From JBHHYN01 sp046757565 (GTDB lineage: Bacteria; Pseudomonadota; Gammaproteobacteria; Eutrophobiales; Eutrophobiaceae): 10,120 nt of DNA. Location: positions 1 to 10,120 of the forward strand of contig JBHHYN010000108.1 of assembly GCA_046757565.1 (NCBI GenBank). Reading direction: 5' to 3'. Positions within the stretch are counted from its first letter, which is position 1; every line of letters starts with the position of its first letter. The notes beneath the pieces were generated by a model. The model saw nothing but the letters and a program-made list of their open reading frames with translations, ran no database searches and was not told the origin of the DNA. The translations under genes and the position numbers were made by a program. This document shows positions 6,192-10,120 of this stretch, piece after piece.

Positions 6192-7751
6192 ATGCCGGCA
6201 ACGTTTGCGTTTGACGATGACTCCGTCGTGGTCGTAATCGGCTCTGGCGCCGGTGGCGGGACCCTGTCGCATGCACTGGCCCGGCGCGGCATTGACGTTG
6301 TCTGTCTCGAGGCCGGCCCGCGTCTCACGCTTGGCGATATCGTCAACAATGAGGCACAGATGTTCGCCAGACTCACCTGGCTCGATGAGCGCATCGGCGA
6401 AGGCCATGCCCTCTCCCGTTTTCCGGTGTGGACCTGCAAGACCGTCGGCGGGACCACCATGCACTGGACGGCCTGTTCCCCCCGCTTACAGGCGCACGAA
6501 ATCAGGGCGCGCTCGACCTATGGCGATGTCGAGGGCGCCAACCTGGCCGACTGGCCGCTCACGCTCTCCGAGATCGAACCCTACTATGACCGCGCCGAGG
6601 AGCTGATGGGCGTTACCGGCACCCAGGGCATTGAGCGGCTTCCGGGCAACAACAACTATAAAGTGCTGGCGGCGGCGGCCCGCAAGGTGGGTTATCGACA
6701 CATCGATACCAATAATGTCGCCATTAATTCCACCCCGAGAGACGGCCGCCCGGCCTGTCTGCAGCTCGGTTTCTGCACCAGTGGCTGCGTTATCGGGGCC
6801 AAGTGGTCAACGCTCTATACCGAGATCCCGAAGGCGGAACAGACCGGCCACTTCGAGTTGCGGCCGCAATCCATGGTCGTGCGCATTATCATCGGTAACG
6901 ATAACCGCGCCACGACTGTCCGCTATCTCGACCGGGACGGTAGGATGCAGCAGCAACGGGCGCGGGTCGTCTGTGTGGCCGGTAATGCAGTGGAGACAAC
7001 GCGCCTGCTGCTGCAGTCGCGTACGCATCGCTTTCCCGGCGGCCTGGCCAACTCCAGCGGGCAACTCGGCCGCAACTACATGCGCCACGTCATCGCGGCG
7101 GTTATCGGCGTGATGCCGGGTGCCGTGAATATGTACAAGGGCGCCCAGGTAGCGGGGATCGTCAAGGACGAGGCCGTAAACGAGCCTGCACGCGGCTTCT
7201 TCGGAGGTTTTCTGATGATGACCGTGCCGTTCACACCGGAGTTGCTGGCGCGGAATCTGATACCGGGCGGCTGGGGCAGGCGCTTGACCCGCGTGCTGGA
7301 ACGCTACCGGGACCTCGCCGCCCTGCTGATCGTAGGAGAAGACCCCCCCCGGCCCGATAACCGCATCACCCTTCACCCCACGCGCAAGGACCGGTACGGC
7401 TTGCCGGTGCCGGTCGTGCGCTACATGCACCACCCCAATTCACGGAAATTGCTCCGCTACGCCCTCGATGCCGGGCACCGCATGTATGCTTCCCTCGGCG
7501 CCGGGCAGATCTTCGACATGGTCGATGTGTTCCCGGCGACGCACAATATGGGCACGGCGCGCATGGGCGATGACCCCGCACTGAGCGTCTGCAACCGCTG
7601 GGGGCAGACCCACGATATCACCAACCTGTTTATCACCGACGGCAGTCTGTTTCCGACGGTGGGTTGCGAGAACCCCACCTTGACCATCGTTGCGCTGGCG
7701 CTCAGGCAGGCGGATTATATTGCCGGGCAACGCGTCATCAAGGCGGGTTAG
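6192..7751 (+). CDS. GMC-family FAD dehydrogenase, catalytic subunit with possible Fe-S motif
   Basis: A 519-residue GMC (glucose-methanol-choline) oxidoreductase that oxidises an alcohol or sugar hydroxyl using FAD. Seen: Rossmann GSGAGGG (17-23) and LEAG (39-42); FAD-contact GGTTMHW (86-92); C-terminal domain with HNMGTARMGDD (His451) and ENPTLT (Asn494), the usual catalytic His/Asn pair. C189-x5-C195-x3-C199 lies in ACLQLGFCTSGCVIGAK; by recall the [3Fe-4S] ligands of Burkholderia FAD-glucose dehydrogenase have the same spacing. There is no signal peptide, consistent with export alongside the Tat small subunit encoded just upstream (10-nt gap, translational coupling likely, no clear Shine-Dalgarno of its own). 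The frame is open upstream to 6072, but the Rossmann fold starts right after the ATG at 6192 and the extension overlaps the small-subunit gene. No cytochrome c subunit, the normal electron acceptor of these complexes, follows. Substrate unknown. Confidence 0.92.
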   Translation: MPATFAFDDDSVVVVIGSGAGGGTLSHALARRGIDVVCLEAGPRLTLGDIVNNEAQMFARLTWLDERIGEGHALSRFPVWTCKTVGGTTMHWTACSPRLQAHEIRARSTYGDVEGANLADWPLTLSEIEPYYDRAEELMGVTGTQGIERLPGNNNYKVLAAAARKVGYRHIDTNNVAINSTPRDGRPACLQLGFCTSGCVIGAKWSTLYTEIPKAEQTGHFELRPQSMVVRIIIGNDNRATTVRYLDRDGRMQQQRARVVCVAGNAVETTRLLLQSRTHRFPGGLANSSGQLGRNYMRHVIAAVIGVMPGAVNMYKGAQVAGIVKDEAVNEPARGFFGGFLMMTVPFTPELLARNLIPGGWGRRLTRVLERYRDLAALLIVGEDPPRPDNRITLHPTRKDRYGLPVPVVRYMHHPNSRKLLRYALDAGHRMYASLGAGQIFDMVDVFPATHNMGTARMGDDPALSVCNRWGQTHDITNLFITDGSLFPTVGCENPTLTIVALALRQADYIAGQRVIKAG

Positions 7752-7763
7752 GCCCGGCTTTTT
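7744..7763 (+). terminator. Weak hairpin with T5 tail at the GMC gene end
   Basis: CGGG (7744-7747) and CCCG (7753-7756) pair around TTAGG, followed by GC and five T (7759-7763). The stem is only four base pairs and overlaps the stop codon, so termination is probably inefficient and read-through into the ThDP gene is possible. Confidence 0.35.
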
Positions 7764-7797
7764 GTATGCTCCCCGGCAACCGGTAATTATGGTACGC

Positions 7798-7826
7798 TTT
7801 ACGGGTTAATGATGCGTCTGTGTACT
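7798..7826 (+). promoter_or_regulatory. Weak promoter candidate before the ThDP-enzyme gene
   Basis: In the 211-bp gap 7752-7962, TTTACG (7798-7803) and TGTACT (7821-7826) are 17 bp apart and each match four of six consensus positions. Nothing else in the gap stands out except an 8-bp palindrome TTCCGGAA near 7862. A better-supported signal is the ribosome-binding site GGAGGA, 7 nt before the ATG at 7963. No TPP riboswitch is recognised despite the ThDP-dependent product. Confidence 0.2.
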
Positions 7827-7962
7827 GTTGTCTGTCTCTATCAAATAAATAAGTAGAAATTTCCGGAACGCCGCATCTACCGGGTTTACGCACTGCGTCT
7901 GCGCATCTCTCAGGGAACAGCCAGCCACTTGAACCAGCACCATAATGATTGGAGGATAATAA

Positions 7963-9696
7963 ATGAGCAAAGCGTGCACCCCGGTACAGTCCGTCGCCGC
8001 TGCCTATCTGGATGCCCTCGTAGACCGGGGCATTGACTATGTCTTTGCCAACGCCGGCACGGATTTCGCGCCCATTATCGAGGCCATGGTGGTTGCCTCC
8101 GAACAGGACCGGCCTATCCCGGAGTTTATCGCTGTTCCTCACGAGAATGTCGCCATCTCCATGGCCCATGGTTATTACCTGGCAAGCGGCAAACCGTCTG
8201 CGGTCATGGTGCATGTTACTGTGGGAACGGCCAACGCCCTGTGCGGACTCATGAACGCCTCACGCGATAATGTGCCGGTTCTGCTCGCTGCCGGTCACAC
8301 ACCCAACACCGAGAGCGGCCATCCAGGCTCCCGCAATGCCGGCATTCACTGGGGCCAGGACAGTTTCGACCAGGGTGGCCTGGTGCGTGAGTATGTCAAA
8401 TGGGACTACGAACTGCGCGCCGGACAGCGGGTGGAGGAGATCGTCGGCCGCGCCCTGGATATCGCCATGAGTGAACCCCGCGGCCCCGTTTACCTGAATA
8501 TGCCGCGTGAGGTACTCGGCAACGCCGCCGCCAGTGATGTGACGCCGCCACGCCGTCAGCGTCCCCTGGGTTCGCAACCGTCGGCGCCGTCTCAGGGGGC
8601 CATCAATAAAACCGCTCAGGCATTGGCCGGGGCGGAATTCCCCCTGATTATGACTGCCAGTCTGGGACGAAATCCCGCTAACGTGGAACTGCTCTCCCGC
8701 CTTGCTGATGAATTCAGTATCGCGGTGGGACTGCCCGGCGAGCCCGGCCCACGCGATGTCAATATCCCCAGCAGTCATCCCATGTTCCTGGGTATAAACC
8801 CCACAGAGGCCATCGCCCGGGCGGATGTCATCCTGGCCATCGATTGCGAGGTGCCCTGGTGGCCCAGTGTGGTAAGCCCGAAAGCGGACGCCCGCCTGAT
8901 CCAGATTGCGCCGGATCCGTTTTTTGCCAATTATCCATTGCGCGGTTTTGAAATGGACCTGGCCATCGCCGGTTCCTCTTCAGCGGCCCTGCAGATGCTC
9001 TACGCGGCCCTGCAGTCGATAACGAAGCGGGATCAGCAACCGATCCGGCGGCGCCGGGTGGAGATTGAAGGAATGGTACTAAAACGCAACGGGCAACGGG
9101 ATAAAACCCTGCGGGACGCCGCAGGCATGAAGCCGATAAATCCTGCCTGGATTGCAGCCTGTATTAATAAGGTCAAGGACCGGGACACGATTATCGTCAA
9201 TGAGCTGGGCGTCTCCATGGATCTGCTTGAACTCGAGGCGCCCCGCAGCTATATCTCCAACAGCCTCGCCGGTGGTCTCGGCTCCGGCCTGGGGCTCTCT
9301 CTGGGCGCCAGGCTGGGGGCGCCGGACAAGAAGGTGATCCTGATTGTCGGCGATGGCTCTTATATGTTCGGCAATCCCGTATCGGCCCATTTCATTGCCC
9401 GGTCACAGGGGCTGCCGACCCTGACCGTGATAAAAAACAACCATCGCTGGCATGCCGTGCACCGCTCCACGGTCGACATGTACCCACAAGGCCGGGCGGC
9501 AGACAGCGATTCCATGCCGCTGGTGGCGCTGGGCCCTTCACCCGACTTCGATCGGATCATGCAGGCCTGTGGGGGTTATGGCGAACGGGTCGAAGATCCC
9601 GGTGAACTGGTTGCCGCACTGGAACGCGGTCTTGAGGCGGTCGCCGGGGGCAAACCGGCGCTACTCAATGTGATTACCGCGCCGGGTGAACGCTAG
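7963..9696 (+). CDS. ThDP-dependent decarboxylase/lyase, benzoylformate-decarboxylase-like
   Basis: A 577-residue three-domain thiamine-diphosphate enzyme. Seen: PYR domain (about 10-185) with the cofactor-activating Glu61 in PHENVA; central domain (about 210-350); PP domain (about 395-570) with GDGS (463-466) to NN (492-493), the ThDP/Mg2+ motif. Compared from memory with Pseudomonas benzoylformate decarboxylase, VHVTVGTANA (83-92) lines up with LHSAAGTGNA, placing His84 on the catalytic His70; VKWDYE and GPVYLNMP also match; Ser26 would be Thr33; the second active-site His (281) falls in VPWWPS and is missing. So it probably decarboxylates a 2-oxo acid or ligates/cleaves a 2-hydroxyketone, but with altered chemistry. 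Acetolactate-synthase-like or hydroxyacyl-CoA-lyase-like function cannot be excluded. It is cytoplasmic, with a strong ribosome-binding site (GGAGGA). It follows the GMC gene by 211 bp; shared pathway is inferred from position only. Confidence 0.88.
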   Translation: MSKACTPVQSVAAAYLDALVDRGIDYVFANAGTDFAPIIEAMVVASEQDRPIPEFIAVPHENVAISMAHGYYLASGKPSAVMVHVTVGTANALCGLMNASRDNVPVLLAAGHTPNTESGHPGSRNAGIHWGQDSFDQGGLVREYVKWDYELRAGQRVEEIVGRALDIAMSEPRGPVYLNMPREVLGNAAASDVTPPRRQRPLGSQPSAPSQGAINKTAQALAGAEFPLIMTASLGRNPANVELLSRLADEFSIAVGLPGEPGPRDVNIPSSHPMFLGINPTEAIARADVILAIDCEVPWWPSVVSPKADARLIQIAPDPFFANYPLRGFEMDLAIAGSSSAALQMLYAALQSITKRDQQPIRRRRVEIEGMVLKRNGQRDKTLRDAAGMKPINPAWIAACINKVKDRDTIIVNELGVSMDLLELEAPRSYISNSLAGGLGSGLGLSLGARLGAPDKKVILIVGDGSYMFGNPVSAHFIARSQGLPTLTVIKNNHRWHAVHRSTVDMYPQGRAADSDSMPLVALGPSPDFDRIMQACGGYGERVEDPGELVAALERGLEAVAGGKPALLNVITAPGER

Positions 9697-9854
9697 CCTG
9701 CATATTGCATGAGTCCACTGGAAAAGGAAGTGAAACCCTTGCCTGTCAAAGTCTTCATCGTTTTCTGCGAAAACCCGGTTTGTCCCTGCGTCTCCGCTTG
9801 GCGAGCCCTTACTTGTTCCGATGGGTTTTGAGCGGCAGATAATTGCTCCTGCAT
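9693..9854 (-). CDS. Possible small protein (53 aa), unrecognised
   Basis: A short reading frame with a good ribosome-binding site: GGGAG lies 8 nt before its ATG at 9854 on the - strand. The product begins MQEQLSAAQNPSEQVRARQ and is polar and Gln-rich in its first half, then Lys/Thr/Ser/Phe-rich, with no signal peptide or membrane segment. Its TAG stop is complementary to the same CTAG (9693-9696) that holds the ThDP gene's TAG, so the two would be tail to tail with overlapping stops. Two further in-frame ATGs (9872, 9869) could add six residues. It could be the remnant of a longer gene whose 5' part has been replaced by the hairpin array; no family is recognised, and a chance frame remains quite possible. 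Confidence 0.33.
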   Translation of the reverse strand: MQEQLSAAQNPSEQVRARQAETQGQTGFSQKTMKTLTGKGFTSFSSGLMQYAG

Positions 9855-9857
9855 ATT
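9828..9857 (+). promoter_or_regulatory. Weak sigma70-like promoter before the hairpin array
   Basis: TTGAGC (9828-9833) and CATATT (9852-9857) are 18 bp apart; each matches four of six consensus bases. A transcript from here would begin near 9864, directly before the first hairpin of the array. The match is weak and could be chance. Confidence 0.2.
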
Positions 9858-9865
9858 CTGCACTC

Positions 9866-10101
9866 CCATCATCCATGATGGTCGCACATGCTCCCCACCA
9901 GACGACTCCAGGGATGGAGTCGATAGAGCGACGCACGACTGCATGGATGCAGGACGACTCCATGGAAGGAGAAGGTAGAGAACGTCTGGAACACGTTCTC
10001 GAGATAGAACGAATCAGGACGAATATAGGACATATTCGGGTGAAAATGCCTGGAGCATATTTTCCAGACAGAGTCGAGGAAGCCAAAGCCGAGCTACGGC
10101 T
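9866..10101 (+). ncRNA. Array of GGA-rich hairpins, candidate CsrA/RsmA-binding RNA
   Basis: The end of the window (9697-10120) lacks a credible large gene but holds a train of stem-loops: 9866-9881 (7-bp arms), 9903-9922 (8-bp arms, GGGA loop), 9939-9952 (6-bp, GG), 9958-9971 (4-bp, ATGGAA), 9978-10000 (8-bp, CTGGAAC), 10020-10038 (7-bp, AGGAC), 10050-10067 (5-bp) and 10087-10101 (5-bp). From 9900 to 10090 the + strand has eleven GGA and only three TCC. The linkers hold two copies of CAGGACGA (9950-9957 and 10015-10022), which contain the CAGGA(U/C/A)G repeat known from CsrB, and the 9903-9922 loop has CAGGGATG, close to the CsrA-selected consensus. An RNA that titrates CsrA/RsmA is therefore a reasonable hypothesis. 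No T-tract terminator is visible before the window ends. Alternatively it may be one of the dispersed hairpin arrays of gammaproteobacterial intergenic DNA. Confidence 0.45.
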
Positions 10102-10120
10102 ATGATTGCGGTCGCGAGCA

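Noticed and set aside
7752..7962. TPP riboswitch before the ThDP enzyme gene
   Set aside because: No CUGAGA or thi-box-like core is visible in the leader; the enzyme uses ThDP but does not make it.
9661..10086. 141-codon - strand reading frame at the window end
   Set aside because: It overlaps the ThDP gene end and the hairpin array and reads as unstructured, Ser/Arg/Ile-rich sequence without a family match; the other - strand frame (9693-9854) is more protein-like.
9821..10105. 94-codon + strand reading frame over the hairpin array
   Set aside because: No ribosome-binding site, composition dictated by the palindromes, and no recognisable protein family; the structure explains the open frame better.

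Overview
The window (about 56% G+C by eye) looks like an accessory, catabolic-type stretch of a Gram-negative proteobacterial chromosome, probably a gammaproteobacterium. Evidence is two TonB-dependent outer-membrane receptors, a Tat-signal oxidoreductase subunit and Gram-negative-style leaders; there is no RNA gene or marker that fixes the taxon. Genes are nearly all on the + strand.

Layout. Positions 1-1059 hold the C-terminal barrel of a TonB-dependent receptor (5' end outside the window), closed by a strong hairpin terminator. A convergent - strand gene (1181-1633) encodes a small exported SnoaL/NTF2-fold protein. A 266-bp divergent intergenic region with two operator-like palindromes leads to an AhpD/carboxymuconolactone-decarboxylase-like protein (1900-2517). 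A 309-bp gap carries a striking palindromic operator and precedes a complete 853-aa TonB-dependent receptor (2827-5388). After a small interspersed repeat come a two-gene unit: a Tat-signal gluconate-2-dehydrogenase-subunit-3-like small subunit (5645-6181) and a GMC flavoprotein dehydrogenase (6192-7751) with a cysteine pattern resembling the [3Fe-4S] site of bacterial FAD-glucose dehydrogenase. Then follows a ThDP-dependent enzyme resembling benzoylformate decarboxylase (7963-9696).

The last 424 bp contain no convincing large gene. They hold a possible 53-aa - strand reading frame whose stop shares a CTAG with the ThDP gene stop, and then an array of about seven hairpins rich in GGA, five of them with GG/GGA in or flanking the apical loop, plus two copies of CAGGACGA in linkers. 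This resembles CsrA/RsmA-sequestering RNAs (CsrB/RsmZ type) and is the most unusual element of the window.

Plausible joint role (inference): the receptors import a scarce organic substrate or siderophore-like ligand; the periplasmic GMC dehydrogenase oxidises an alcohol; the cytoplasmic ThDP enzyme decarboxylates a 2-oxo acid or makes/breaks a hydroxyketone C-C bond; the SnoaL and AhpD-like proteins are accessory. The actual substrate cannot be read from the sequence.
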